From: Flavobacteriaceae bacterium UBA4166
Lineage (GTDB): Bacteria; Bacteroidota; Bacteroidia; Flavobacteriales; Flavobacteriaceae
Assembly (NCBI GenBank): GCA_002379985.1
Contig: DFVG01000013.1
Coordinates: 1-64,000 of the forward strand
Direction of reading: 5' to 3'
Length of the DNA: 64,000 nt
In this document: in pieces, positions 1-8,746 of the stretch
How positions within the stretch are numbered: the stretch's first letter is position 1
How the letters are laid out: the number at the start of each line of letters is the position of its first letter
The notes under the pieces: generated by a model
Database searches by the model: none
Told to the model about the DNA's origin: nothing
Seen by the model: only the letters and a program-made list of their open reading frames with translations
Position numbers and translations under genes: made by a program

Positions 1-138
1 AAAGACCGTTTGAGCTTTAAGGGATATCGCAGCGGTCACATGATGTATTTACGAAGAGCCGACTTGGAAAGTGCTAATAATGACCTTCGCGCGTTCATTA
101 ATAATACACAATCTAAAGGAAAATCGGCAAAATACTAG
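1..138 (+). CDS. Serine carboxypeptidase (peptidase S10 family), C-terminal fragment
   Basis: An open frame runs in from the left edge and stops with TAG at 136-138, giving 45 residues. It contains YRSGHMMYLRR followed by an amphipathic tail with DLRAFI. A GHMMYL motif near the C-terminus is typical of S10 serine carboxypeptidase-like proteins, where this histidine completes the Ser-Asp-His triad. The serine and aspartate would lie outside the window. Its stop overlaps the stop of the convergent response regulator (CTAG at 135-138). The short fragment limits certainty about the subfamily. Confidence 0.7.
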   Translation, partial: KDRLSFKGYRSGHMMYLRRADLESANNDLRAFINNTQSKGKSAKY

Positions 139-875
139 CGGTTTCGGATCATTTCTAAAAAACTGCTTCGGCGGTTTCTGGAAACAGGAATTTTATGCTC
201 GCGAATGATGAGATAGCCTTCGTTGAGGTATTTATCAATATGATGCAGATTCACTAGATGTGATTTATGAACTAAGAAGAATTCTTGTTCGTCAAACATT
301 TTAGCAAAATGACCGATGTTCTGAGAGCTTAAGATGGGTTTTCGATTGGTGAAATGCAATTGCGTATAGCCGTCTTTTCCTTCGCAATGTAGAATATCGC
401 TTATCGCTAAGAATTCGAGTCCGTCTTGCGTAGGAACAACCACTTTCTTTTCCTGAAATTTGGTGATCTTAAGGTTTTCGATCAAGGCTTTGTTTTTTTG
501 CAACGCGGTCTTTTCGGCTATGTTATTGCGTGCTTTTTGAACCGCAGCGATCAGGTCGTCATTGTCAATAGGTTTTACCAAATATCCAATGGCGCAATGC
601 TTGATCGCTTCTACAGCGTATTGATCGAAGCCGGTAGCGAAGATAATTTCAAAACCGGGCTCTTCAATGTCGCGCAGTACATCGAATCCGCTCATTTCTG
701 GCATGGCAACATCTAGAAAAACAAGATCGGGTTGGTGTTCTTCTAAGAGCTTCTTTGCCTGTGTAGGGTCTTGGGTACTACCCACCACGGTTACATCTTT
801 ACAAAACCGATTGAGTTTATGTTGAAGAATTGAAATCGATTTGGGTTCGTCGTCTATGAGAAATGCTTTGATCAT
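135..875 (-). CDS. LytTR-family response regulator (system 1)
   Basis: DNA-binding response regulator of 246 residues. The receiver domain (about 1-120) has the acidic pair in FLIDDE (Asp8/Asp9), phospho-acceptor Asp55 in VFLDVAMP and Lys101 in YLVKPID. The C-terminal LytTR domain (about 145-246) ends in VHKSHLVNL and KIPVSRNRR, typical of the family. The frame stays open upstream to 965, but the ATG at 875 is the likely start: it gives the standard receiver N-terminus and makes an ATGA overlap with the upstream kinase gene (872-875), implying translational coupling. It presumably receives phosphate from that kinase. It is a clear paralogue of the regulator at 5043-5786. Confidence 0.93.
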   Translation of the reverse strand: MIKAFLIDDEPKSISILQHKLNRFCKDVTVVGSTQDPTQAKKLLEEHQPDLVFLDVAMPEMSGFDVLRDIEEPGFEIIFATGFDQYAVEAIKHCAIGYLVKPIDNDDLIAAVQKARNNIAEKTALQKNKALIENLKITKFQEKKVVVPTQDGLEFLAISDILHCEGKDGYTQLHFTNRKPILSSQNIGHFAKMFDEQEFFLVHKSHLVNLHHIDKYLNEGYLIIREHKIPVSRNRRSSFLEMIRNR

Positions 876-1672
876 GAGCGTATCGGTTGAATGGTTAGTG
901 TGACGCGGGTACCTTTTATTTCGGAAACCGCGGTGAGGTCGGTCATACTGTATTGAATGTCCCATTTATTAGCCTCTTTTAAGAGTTGTAGCCGTTCTTG
1001 CAATACTTGTGAAGAATTAGAGCGGTGCGAACGCGTACTTTGTTTGTACAATCGTTTTGAAGCGTCCAGCCCAATTCCGTCATCTTGTACCATAATTTCA
1101 ATTCCGTCTTGGTTGGGTAAGGCTGAAAAGATTATTTGTATCGTCCCAAGGCCTTTTTTGTGGAATACACCATGATTTACAGCATTTTCTACAAGCGGTT
1201 GTAATAGCATAGAGGGAAGAAAGGTTTCCTGCACATCTAAGCTTGTGTCGGTAGTGATGTGGTATACAAACTTGTCTTCAAATCGTAATTTTTCAATGTC
1301 TAGGTAATTTTGAAGTAAATCGATTTCTTCGGCCAAGGTGACTTCTTGTTTTCTGGAATATTCAAAATATTGTCGGATCAATTTCGAAAACGTGGAAAGA
1401 TATTTTTCAGATTTATCCACATCGTTCTGCTGCACATAATATAGAATGGCATTGAGGCTGTTGTGCACGAAATGCGGATTGAGTTGCGCACGAAGCGCTT
1501 TCAGTTCGGTTTGATACATCCGCTTCTGATATTCCAGTTCTAAGGTTGCTTTCTCGTTGATGAGCTTATTTTTTTTGTTCAGAAATACTGCGAACAAGAA
1601 GATCAATGCCAAAATAATGGCAATTGCTATAAAGGTTAGCAAGAAGTAGGTATCTATTTTTTCTGTGGGCAT
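872..1672 (-). CDS. LytS-type sensor histidine kinase lacking a sensor domain (system 1)
   Basis: Membrane histidine kinase of 266 residues. One hydrophobic segment (about 10-31) is followed by a short linker helix, the His_kinase phospho-acceptor motif NPHFVHNS (His67), then a HATPase region with LQPLVENAVNHG and QDDGIGL. There is no periplasmic or PAS sensor, unlike the 947-residue paralogue at 5788-8631. The frame extends upstream to 2041, but the ATG at 1672 is chosen because it starts MPTEKID just before the membrane segment and overlaps the preceding membrane-protein gene by only 19 bases. Sensing is probably supplied by another subunit, perhaps the adjacent membrane protein or lipoprotein (inference). 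Confidence 0.9.
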   Translation of the reverse strand: MPTEKIDTYFLLTFIAIAIILALIFLFAVFLNKKNKLINEKATLELEYQKRMYQTELKALRAQLNPHFVHNSLNAILYYVQQNDVDKSEKYLSTFSKLIRQYFEYSRKQEVTLAEEIDLLQNYLDIEKLRFEDKFVYHITTDTSLDVQETFLPSMLLQPLVENAVNHGVFHKKGLGTIQIIFSALPNQDGIEIMVQDDGIGLDASKRLYKQSTRSHRSNSSQVLQERLQLLKEANKWDIQYSMTDLTAVSEIKGTRVTLTIQPIRS

Positions 1673-2271
1673 AAAAGACCTTTTGAAATGAGGGCATATT
1701 GAAAGATGTTCAATATCATTATGGCAAATTGAAAATGAACTCTGTTGAACCCCGGAAACTCTAATAAGGCCATTAAGGGTAATATTCCAATGTAGTAAAT
1801 AAGCAATCCGGTACAGATCCAAAAAGCTTGAATCTTGTAGAAATGAATAGATTCTTCGGCATTTAACAAACGATAGAAATAAGCAATCGTGAAGATTAGA
1901 ACCAGCACCGCACCTGAATAGAGCGTAAGGTAAAGAAATTCCTTTAGCGGATGTACCGTGACCAAATTGTAGAGTGTAATGATCATGAAGCCGCTGGAAA
2001 ACCACAACACGAATGTTTTCCGAAGTTGTGTGTAGAACCAATAGAAAAAGAATAAGAAACTTACCACCGTAAATAGGTTATACACGGGGAGGTTGCTGAG
2101 GTTGAAACCAATTCGCATGGTATTCGCGGTTGCTTCAATCAAAAGCACAAACCCTAAATAATAGGCAAAATGGCGTTGCAATCCTTCCCGATTGGCGCGA
2201 TGGCGATATACCGCCGTGACAAACGCAAAGGATTGAACCCCATAAAGAATTATTTTCAGGAATAGAATCAT
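1654..2271 (-). CDS. Polytopic membrane protein of unknown function, in a LytTR operon
   Basis: A 205-residue, strongly hydrophobic protein with about six or seven predicted membrane spans, for example around 3-20, 38-56, 65-83, 90-106, 113-132, 150-170 and 180-198. I do not recognise a named domain. It lies between a lipoprotein gene and the kinase gene: its ATG shares an ATGA with the lipoprotein stop (2268-2271), and its end overlaps the kinase start by 19 bases. The layout resembles the membrane sensor part of kinases in which the sensory spans are encoded separately. That role is inference from gene order; transport or signalling are both open. Confidence 0.8.
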   Translation of the reverse strand: MILFLKIILYGVQSFAFVTAVYRHRANREGLQRHFAYYLGFVLLIEATANTMRIGFNLSNLPVYNLFTVVSFLFFFYWFYTQLRKTFVLWFSSGFMIITLYNLVTVHPLKEFLYLTLYSGAVLVLIFTIAYFYRLLNAEESIHFYKIQAFWICTGLLIYYIGILPLMALLEFPGFNRVHFQFAIMILNIFQYALISKGLLCPQKK

Positions 2272-2681
2272 GGATTACAGTTAATGTCGCCACCGTTATT
2301 CCCGATGTCTCCGTGATCTTTTAGAAGCTCTCCCATCACAAAAGTATCACCACCCGATTCATATGTTGGGGCGAAGAAAACGGTATTCACAATTTCTCCA
2401 TTTGGGCCCGGCGTTCCTGCAAAATACACGCGGAAGCCCAGATTGGTATAGCTACTGTCTTTCGCTATTTCTTCAATTTTACAGAAATAATCCTGCATTT
2501 CTTTAAAGTCGAATGTAACATCGCCGGTATTCCCGGGATTGGCACTGAGGTATTGTTCGTGCATTTCTACTGCAATGGAACAGTCAATTAGTCCGGTAGG
2601 CTCTTCCGCATCATTACAACAACACGATTGAAGCATTAATAAGAAAATGAGGCATGCGCTAGTTAAGATGTAATTTTTCAT
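2268..2681 (-). CDS. Small cysteine-rich lipoprotein, first gene of LytTR operon 1
   Basis: A 137-residue lipoprotein. The signal peptide ends in LMLQSC with Cys20 as the lipidation site, followed by two more cysteines and the acidic NDAEEP, so surface display is plausible. The mature part holds FRVYFAGTPGPNGEIVN and TVFFAPT strands and a Gly/Asn/Asp-rich tail with a final cysteine. No characterised domain is recognised. It is the first of four overlapping genes (lipoprotein, membrane protein, kinase, regulator). A TATCTTTA sequence on the minus strand at 2702-2709 may be its -7 element. A role as ligand-binding or gating partner of the sensor is inference. Confidence 0.8.
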   Translation of the reverse strand: MKNYILTSACLIFLLMLQSCCCNDAEEPTGLIDCSIAVEMHEQYLSANPGNTGDVTFDFKEMQDYFCKIEEIAKDSSYTNLGFRVYFAGTPGPNGEIVNTVFFAPTYESGGDTFVMGELLKDHGDIGNNGGDINCNP

Positions 2682-2794
2682 AAAGTTGGTTTTTAGAGTG
2701 TTAAAGATAGAATTATTTATCAGCAGTTGGATTGCATCACCTTCTACACCAATTTGTTTCTTTACAACAACTCTTCCGTTTTAGGATACGTTTC

Positions 2795-2833
2795 GAAGAA
2801 AATAGAATCCCACCCAAGCCAGGGTGGGATTCT
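2795..2833 (-). terminator. Intrinsic terminator of the T9SS protein gene
   Basis: Perfect 12-bp stem (2804-2815 with 2822-2833) and a six-base AAGCCA loop. On the minus strand it is followed by ATTTTC. It lies 14 bases past the stop of the gene at 2847-4904 and separates it from the downstream LytTR operon. Confidence 0.8.
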
Positions 2834-2846
2834 TTCTCAAATACCA

Positions 2847-4904
2847 CTATTGTTTAATAAACTTCTTAGTAATGGTGGTCTCACCTATTTCTAGCGTTAT
2901 AAAATATAATCCAGACGTAAGGTGTTCGATGTTCGCTTCCGTAAATGGAGCAGTCAATTGTTGAACGCGTTTTCCATTAACATCCATGATGGATGCAGCT
3001 TGAATGATAGCTCCGTTCTTGCTCGTAATATGAAGCGTTTCTTTCGCAGGGTTCGGATATAGCGTCACTTCTGAAGACGATACCGTATTTCCGGCCCGCA
3101 TTGTATCAGCATTATCTTCCGAAGGAATCGCAGCTTTTCCACCTAATACACTTCCGTAAGTTCCCAACCAAGATCGGATCCAATCCTTCTGGGCTTGGGT
3201 AAGTCCTTCTTCAATACCTAGAGGCGCTTGATTGTTATAGATTACCTGATACGTAAACCCGTCATCGGTGCAATCTTCACAACAACTAGGAGTTGTCATT
3301 CCTACTAAATATAGGGTGTTCTGCTGGAAAGGGAACGGAATGAAATTCGTGGTCAGATCCCAAGGTGTTGCTCCTGATGTTGTAGGATTGAACAAACTAT
3401 ACCCCGTATTATTCCCCCATCCGTAAGGCTCAGAAAAATCGATTACAAACGATCCTCCACTAGCACTATCCAGTGTAATGACATACCAATACCAAGGCTC
3501 TCTACAAAGATCCGGGTCGTATGGAAGCACATCGTCTGAGGTACTAATAGTGTTGATAGAACCTGTTACTTGCTGTGGATTTCCTTGATGCTGAACGGTA
3601 ATACTCAAGTTTGGATCTACCAATTCTTGTACTGAAATATCATCGATGGCGAGATCGTTACCGTCACCCAGTCCGTCTTCTGAAAGTCGAATTCTGATGG
3701 CCGTACGTCTATCGCCTTGAAAACAGAAACTTTCCATTTGCCAGTCACAAGGGTCTGAAGGATCTGTATTGATCGTCACAGTTTGAGAATATCCCGTGTT
3801 GGTTTCAATAATGAGTTCCGGAAGGATATCAAAGGTACACTGAGGAAGATTTTTGAAATTCGCACAGAAACGATATTCTTTTTCGGGATCCAACTGAAGA
3901 CGTTGCCCCCAGATAAGACTACTAGTTCCGGCGGGTTGAGTGGTTCTTCCATTCACCAATAAAAACTGATCATTGTTTGGATAGGCAACAGGGTCTTCAC
4001 AGAAGGAATGATCGGTCACGGCAGTGCCAAAGGCAGCAGCCGAATTGGTCACATTGTACTGCCCCGGTAATGTTGCGGCATTCTGTGTGTAGGAGCTGTT
4101 AAAGCCGGTGTTTCCGTATTCAAAATTACCGTTATCCACTAAATTGTCACTTTCATCACAGCAAAAAGCACCATCCGGTGTCGGCTCAGGTTCGCCTCCT
4201 ACTGTAGCATCACAAACCTCGCTGATACAAATATTGTCAATACCCCAGCGTTCATCGCCACTGGCTACGTCTACACCAAAGGCGAGTGAACCCACATTAA
4301 GCATCAGCGCATCCCAGTCGGCTGCATTCCCCGTATTCACGGTCCATTGGCCATCGGCATTACTCGGTAAAACCCCTCCGCTGCTCAGCGCGATAGGGGC
4401 ACAGATACGTACCCAACCTTGTGAGACATCAATGGGAGTAGTCAGTGTGAAGACCGCTGAAACGGTAGAACTTCCCGGATCGGGTCCGTTGTAAATTCGC
4501 AAGCTGTTATAGCCTGTGATCGTTCCGGTTTGAACGAAGAACACTCGTAGATCAAAACAAAAACAGCCCTCTTCTTGAGGCACCATAGTGAGCCAATTTC
4601 CGGAATAATCTACATCGTTAAAGGCAACGGTTCCACCGTTTCCGCAGGAACCATCATCCAAGAATAAATAGTAGTCACTAGCGCCCCCTTGGCTATTGAC
4701 GTTTGAGTATTGTAAGGCATCAATGTTTTGAGCGCCCCAATTGTCGAGCATACCCGGTTGGTATACTCCGGTACAAGCATTCCCAACCGGTGTGGTAGAG
4801 GAAGGATTGCTAAAGTCTTCGCAAAACCCTTGCGAAAAACTTTGTGTTGAAACGAGGATGGTACAGCATAGCACCAACCATCGAAAGGTAGTAATTGAAT
4901 TCAT
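2847..4904 (-). CDS. Secreted multidomain protein with T9SS C-terminal sorting domain
   Basis: A 685-residue exported protein. Residues 1-25 form a signal peptide ending QSFSQ. The body has two lectin/carbohydrate-binding-like segments: one starting FCEDFSNP with cysteine-rich beta strands, and a second with NLVDNGNFEYGNTGF, a pattern common in CBM-like jelly-roll domains. The last 70 or so residues are a type A T9SS sorting domain (VTLYPNPAKETLHI, DVNGKRV, GLYFITLE, KKFIKQ). After export by Sec and T9SS it is expected on the cell surface or outside. No catalytic motif is visible, so an adhesin or binding role is likely. It sits between two LytTR systems and shares a promoter-proximal motif with the gene at 8747-11146. 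Confidence 0.85.
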   Translation of the reverse strand: MNSITTFRWLVLCCTILVSTQSFSQGFCEDFSNPSSTTPVGNACTGVYQPGMLDNWGAQNIDALQYSNVNSQGGASDYYLFLDDGSCGNGGTVAFNDVDYSGNWLTMVPQEEGCFCFDLRVFFVQTGTITGYNSLRIYNGPDPGSSTVSAVFTLTTPIDVSQGWVRICAPIALSSGGVLPSNADGQWTVNTGNAADWDALMLNVGSLAFGVDVASGDERWGIDNICISEVCDATVGGEPEPTPDGAFCCDESDNLVDNGNFEYGNTGFNSSYTQNAATLPGQYNVTNSAAAFGTAVTDHSFCEDPVAYPNNDQFLLVNGRTTQPAGTSSLIWGQRLQLDPEKEYRFCANFKNLPQCTFDILPELIIETNTGYSQTVTINTDPSDPCDWQMESFCFQGDRRTAIRIRLSEDGLGDGNDLAIDDISVQELVDPNLSITVQHQGNPQQVTGSINTISTSDDVLPYDPDLCREPWYWYVITLDSASGGSFVIDFSEPYGWGNNTGYSLFNPTTSGATPWDLTTNFIPFPFQQNTLYLVGMTTPSCCEDCTDDGFTYQVIYNNQAPLGIEEGLTQAQKDWIRSWLGTYGSVLGGKAAIPSEDNADTMRAGNTVSSSEVTLYPNPAKETLHITSKNGAIIQAASIMDVNGKRVQQLTAPFTEANIEHLTSGLYFITLEIGETTITKKFIKQ

Positions 4905-4929
4905 AATGAGAAATTTATGGTTAATACCA

Positions 4930-4940
4930 CAAATATCTCA
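4930..4940 (-). promoter_or_regulatory. Promoter-proximal motif shared by two T9SS genes (copy 1)
   Basis: On the minus strand this reads TGAGATATTTG, 25 bases before the ATG of the gene at 2847-4904. The same 11-mer lies 25 bases before the ATG of the gene at 8747-11146. Its ATATTTG end resembles the Bacteroidota -7 element. It may be a shared promoter or an overlapping regulator site. Confidence 0.45.
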
Positions 4941-5042
4941 TAACAAGATAGTTATGTAAATATGGAATTGATGATCAGTAGCTCCCAATGCACGAAATGC
5001 ACTTCTGAATATACGATTGGTATGAATTGGATTCAGGGAAAA

Positions 5043-5786
5043 CTAAAGCCTATGGATCATTTCTAGAAACTCGTTCCGTCTGCTACGTGAAACGGGAATT
5101 TTACGGTCATTGATCATGACGTATCCTTCATTGAGATACCTTTTAATAAAGTTCAAGTTGACCAGATGCGATTTATGAACTTGAAAAAAATCAGTTTTTT
5201 CGAGGGATTTTACAAAGTGACCAATATTTAAAGAACTTAATAATGAGGGGTTATCCTTGATATGAATTCGGGTATATCCATCGACGCCTTCACAATGAAT
5301 AATGGAATTAATTTCTAAGAATTCTAGTCCTTCTTGAGTGGGAATCACAATTTTCCTATCCTGAAATCTTTTAACGCTTAGATTTTCTATGAGTTGTTGA
5401 TTTTTTGCCAACGCATTCTTTTCTCTGATGTTTTCCGTTGCAATCTCTACAGCGGCGATCAATTCATCATTATCTATAGGTTTTACGAGATAACCGATCG
5501 CACAATGTTTGATAGCGTCTATGGCGTATTCGTCAAAGCCCGTAGCGAAAATGATCTCAAAATTTGGGGCATCAAACTGTTGTAGCACTTCGAAGCCATT
5601 GAGTTTGGGCATGGCAACATCTAGAAACACCAGATCAGGTACTAGCTTAGGAATTTCTAGTAGCGCATCGGTTGGTTTTTGAGTGCTTCCAACAATCGTA
5701 ACGTGAGTACAGAGGCGTTTGATTTTATCTTCTAGGATGGCAAGCGCTTTCGGTTCGTCGTCTATGAGGTAGGCTGTGATATTCAT
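5043..5786 (-). CDS. LytTR-family response regulator (system 2)
   Basis: DNA-binding response regulator of 247 residues. Receiver domain with acidic Asp9/Asp10, phospho-acceptor Asp56 (VFLDVAMP) and the conserved lysine in YLVKPID. LytTR domain in the C-terminal 100 residues with VHKSHLVNL and KIPVSRSRR. It is clearly paralogous to the regulator at 135-875 along its whole length. The kinase gene ends at 5788, one base before this ATG, so the two are co-transcribed and likely coupled. The close similarity of the two systems raises the possibility of cross-talk or overlapping target sites. Confidence 0.94.
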   Translation of the reverse strand: MNITAYLIDDEPKALAILEDKIKRLCTHVTIVGSTQKPTDALLEIPKLVPDLVFLDVAMPKLNGFEVLQQFDAPNFEIIFATGFDEYAIDAIKHCAIGYLVKPIDNDELIAAVEIATENIREKNALAKNQQLIENLSVKRFQDRKIVIPTQEGLEFLEINSIIHCEGVDGYTRIHIKDNPSLLSSLNIGHFVKSLEKTDFFQVHKSHLVNLNFIKRYLNEGYVMINDRKIPVSRSRRNEFLEMIHRL

Positions 5787-5787
5787 G

Positions 5788-8631
5788 TTAAATAGCTAAG
5801 GTAATGATTACACGGGTACCCGTTTTTTGGGGATATTTGTTAAGGTCTTCTACGGAAAAATGTATGTTCCAGCGTTTCTCTTGTTGCAACAATGCAATAC
5901 GCTCACTCAATACATGAGAGGAGTTTGAGGTTGGGTCTTTTCCAAAATTTACATTCAATTTTTTAGCTTCGTTAATACCGATGCCATCATCTTCAATAAC
6001 AATAGTGAGCAGATGTTCGCTTTCTTTTTTAAAATTAAGCGTGACCGTTCCTTGCGTTTCTTTATGAAATATGCCGTGATTGATCGCATTTTCAACCAAG
6101 GGTTGTAACATCATGGAAGGGATCTTAATTTGATTAGTTTCTAAGGTAGGATCTACCGTAATGCGGTATTCCATTTTTTCCTCAAACCGCATTTTTTCAA
6201 TATCAAGATAATTTTTCAGTAGCTCGATCTCTTCCGAAAGAGTGATAGATTGGGTGCGGGAATGCTCAAAAAACTGCCTAATTAACCTTGAAAATTGCGA
6301 TAAATACTTTTCCGATAAGGCAACCTCATTCCGCTGTACGAAATACTGAATGGCATTCAACGAATTATGCACGAAATGCGGATTCATCTGGGAACGCAAA
6401 GCCTGAAGCTCTAAGCTTGAGATCTTTTGCTTTCTGGCGGATTTCAGCTGTTCGCGGCTTTTTATTTGTCTGTAGAAAAAATAACCGATTCCGATAAGAG
6501 AAAGAAATGTGATCAACACTAGAAGGAGACGAAACCATAGCGTTTGATACCATAAAGGTAAGATGGTAAGGGGAAGTCGACGGCTGGAAGTGTTCTTATG
6601 CTGATCGACAACCTGTATTTCAAGATTGTATGCTCCCGGAGCTAAATTTGCAAACGTAAGTTCTTGATTTTTTACTGATTGCCACGTTTGCTGTTCTGGA
6701 GATAAACGATAATAGTATTTAAGATTTGCTTGGTTCGTGTAGGTTAAGGTATTGAAGGCTATGGAGAGTGCTTCCGCATCTTTATACGGAAAGACAAGGC
6801 TGTCTGTATGTGTTTCAAAATAAAGCGAGGGTTCTTTGCCGTAGTTTCGGTTTTTCAAATTCAATTCAGAAAATCCAAGATCAGTAGCTACAAATAAAAG
6901 GCTGTCTCGCAGGGCGATGTCATTTATATTTCGATCTAGAATTCCGTCGGCTTGATAGTAGGAGTCCACGATCTCTGAGGATTGAATGTCAGCTTGAAGT
7001 TTAAGAACCTGAACACCGTTTTGAGTTGCCAGCCAAAGGTGATCATCCCGCTCGATAATTCGGTTTACTGATAGTCCCTTGGTTGCAGGTATAGGAATTA
7101 TCGATTCCCCCTGAAGCACATGAACCCCAAACCCATCGGTTCCCAGCAAGAGCTTGTCTTTATAGGAGGTAGCGATCAAATAAGGAATAGGCCGATGCCG
7201 GTCTTGCTTCGGAAAAGGTACGAGGGTGTCCTCTTGAATAAGATGCAGTCCGTCACTAGCCAAAAGAAGAAGACGATCTTGGTAAGGCGTGATGGCAATT
7301 CCTCCATTGAAGGGGAAAAGAGGCTCAAAATACGAATCTCCAACCGTTCTTGCGAACACATGATCATGGGTAAGAAGATAGTGTGTATTTCTAGTTTCGT
7401 ATAGATCGATAAGACCTAAGGGTTGTTCTCGTTTTGAACTTGGAAGCGCTCGCTCATCTTCAAATACGTCGCTACGAAGAAGCGTATTTTTTTTAGCCGA
7501 AGCATGCGAAGCCCCTAACACATAGGTGCCATAATATTCAGTCAATTTGATATCGTAAATATTCCCTTCAGCTTTTAATTTCGTTGGAAAAACTTTTTCT
7601 TGAAGCTTATAATACAGCGGTTCATTTCTAACACCAACATAGAGAGTGTCATTGGCGAGCCGCAACGCGTGTACTTTTTTATTCTCAAAGTGGTGTGACG
7701 TTGTTAAACTGATGGCAGGGATCATTTTGATTCCTTTGGACAAGCTTGTCATCCAAAGATTTCCATCGCTATCTTTTATTGCGCGATGATACGCACGAAG
7801 ATCGTTATGAGTGATGGTTTCAACGGTTTCGAAAGCGTGATTAAAAATGATGAGTTGATTATCCACCTTCCATTGTATAGTGCGCTCATTGGCCCAGACG
7901 AATGGTCTTTGGCTGGTGTTATTTTTATGGGAAATAATACGATGCTTGGAATGTTCGAAATCAACTAACAACAAAACATCTTCAAGTTGTTGCCAGATCA
8001 CGTTGTTGTAGACACCATAAGAAATCATATGAATGCTCAAAGAATCAAAGGAAGAAGTGGTCTCGATACGTTGTAATTTTTTTAGGACCGCATTCTTTAA
8101 TTGGTAGATCTCAACATGTGATTGCTCATTATTCATGATGATACTATCATTTATATGAAGGGCCAACTTTGGTCTTTCACCAATTTTAGCGGGGGGCGTC
8201 CTCTTCCAAACACCTTGTTGTAAATCAAAGGTGCCCCCTCCATACAAGACCAAATTGTTATTTTCTATGCCAAAACTTCTCGGACTGATAGTCTTATTAT
8301 TTTCTATCGGAAAACTGTAAACACTATCATTCGCTATAAAGCCTTGCCTATTGCTTTTAGAGACGTACCAAACATTGCCGTTAGGCGTCACTTCTAGTTT
8401 CCAAGTGTCATTGTTGGGAAGTCCGTCTTTTACGGTAAAAGTTTTGAAAGAGGTGCCATCATATTTTACAACTCCCTTGCTGGTAGCTATCCAAATGAAC
8501 CCGGCACTATCTTGGACGATATCATAGACGGTATTTGAAGGCAGTCCATTAGCCGTAGAGAATTGATACTCCTGTTGCCCCAATAGTAACCAGGGAAGAA
8601 GGAGAAAAATTGCTAGTAGTCTGCCGTGCAT
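5788..8631 (-). CDS. Sensor histidine kinase with periplasmic two-component-regulator propeller (system 2)
   Basis: A 947-residue membrane kinase. After a signal peptide (about 1-18) comes a long periplasmic region (about 20-620) of propeller repeats, starting YQFSTANGLPSNTVYDIVQD and DSAGFIWIATSKGVVKYDG, as in ligand-binding two-component-regulator propellers. Then a Y_Y_Y-like Ig domain (about 640-695, with LAPGAYNLEIQVVD), a membrane span (about 700-722), and a LytS-type kinase core with NPHFVHNS (His752), LQPLVENAINHG and EDDGIGI. It probably detects an extracellular or periplasmic ligand, often glycan-derived in this architecture, and phosphorylates the regulator at 5043-5786. Unlike hybrid (HTCS) kinases, receiver and output domains sit on a separate protein. 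Confidence 0.92.
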   Translation of the reverse strand: MHGRLLAIFLLLPWLLLGQQEYQFSTANGLPSNTVYDIVQDSAGFIWIATSKGVVKYDGTSFKTFTVKDGLPNNDTWKLEVTPNGNVWYVSKSNRQGFIANDSVYSFPIENNKTISPRSFGIENNNLVLYGGGTFDLQQGVWKRTPPAKIGERPKLALHINDSIIMNNEQSHVEIYQLKNAVLKKLQRIETTSSFDSLSIHMISYGVYNNVIWQQLEDVLLLVDFEHSKHRIISHKNNTSQRPFVWANERTIQWKVDNQLIIFNHAFETVETITHNDLRAYHRAIKDSDGNLWMTSLSKGIKMIPAISLTTSHHFENKKVHALRLANDTLYVGVRNEPLYYKLQEKVFPTKLKAEGNIYDIKLTEYYGTYVLGASHASAKKNTLLRSDVFEDERALPSSKREQPLGLIDLYETRNTHYLLTHDHVFARTVGDSYFEPLFPFNGGIAITPYQDRLLLLASDGLHLIQEDTLVPFPKQDRHRPIPYLIATSYKDKLLLGTDGFGVHVLQGESIIPIPATKGLSVNRIIERDDHLWLATQNGVQVLKLQADIQSSEIVDSYYQADGILDRNINDIALRDSLLFVATDLGFSELNLKNRNYGKEPSLYFETHTDSLVFPYKDAEALSIAFNTLTYTNQANLKYYYRLSPEQQTWQSVKNQELTFANLAPGAYNLEIQVVDQHKNTSSRRLPLTILPLWYQTLWFRLLLVLITFLSLIGIGYFFYRQIKSREQLKSARKQKISSLELQALRSQMNPHFVHNSLNAIQYFVQRNEVALSEKYLSQFSRLIRQFFEHSRTQSITLSEEIELLKNYLDIEKMRFEEKMEYRITVDPTLETNQIKIPSMMLQPLVENAINHGIFHKETQGTVTLNFKKESEHLLTIVIEDDGIGINEAKKLNVNFGKDPTSNSSHVLSERIALLQQEKRWNIHFSVEDLNKYPQKTGTRVIITLAI

Positions 8632-8677
8632 TGGGGTAAATTAAGTTAAATCGAACAGGTTTGCAATCCATAGAAAG

Positions 8678-8702
8678 AATTGACCTGATTTTCAGGCCAA
8701 TT
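8678..8702 (-). terminator. Inverted repeat, weak terminator or operator
   Basis: TTGACCTGA and TCAGGCCAA flank a TTT loop, with one non-Watson-Crick position. On the minus strand the hairpin is followed by TTCTTTC, a modest U-run. It lies between the end of the T9SS gene (8747) and the start of the kinase gene (8631). It could attenuate read-through or bind a regulator. Confidence 0.4.
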
Positions 8703-8746
8703 TCTTCTGTGGTGACATTAACTAAAACATAGAGCTCTTCTCATTT

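Noticed and set aside
1673..2041. Upstream extension of the system 1 kinase frame to 2041
   Set aside because: It lies inside the membrane-protein gene in another frame and reads as non-protein-like sequence; the ATG at 1672 gives a normal membrane anchor.
7120..7404. Open frames of 60-100 codons antisense to the system 2 kinase and other large genes
   Set aside because: They lie entirely within well-supported genes, show no domain or signal peptide, and are expected by chance.
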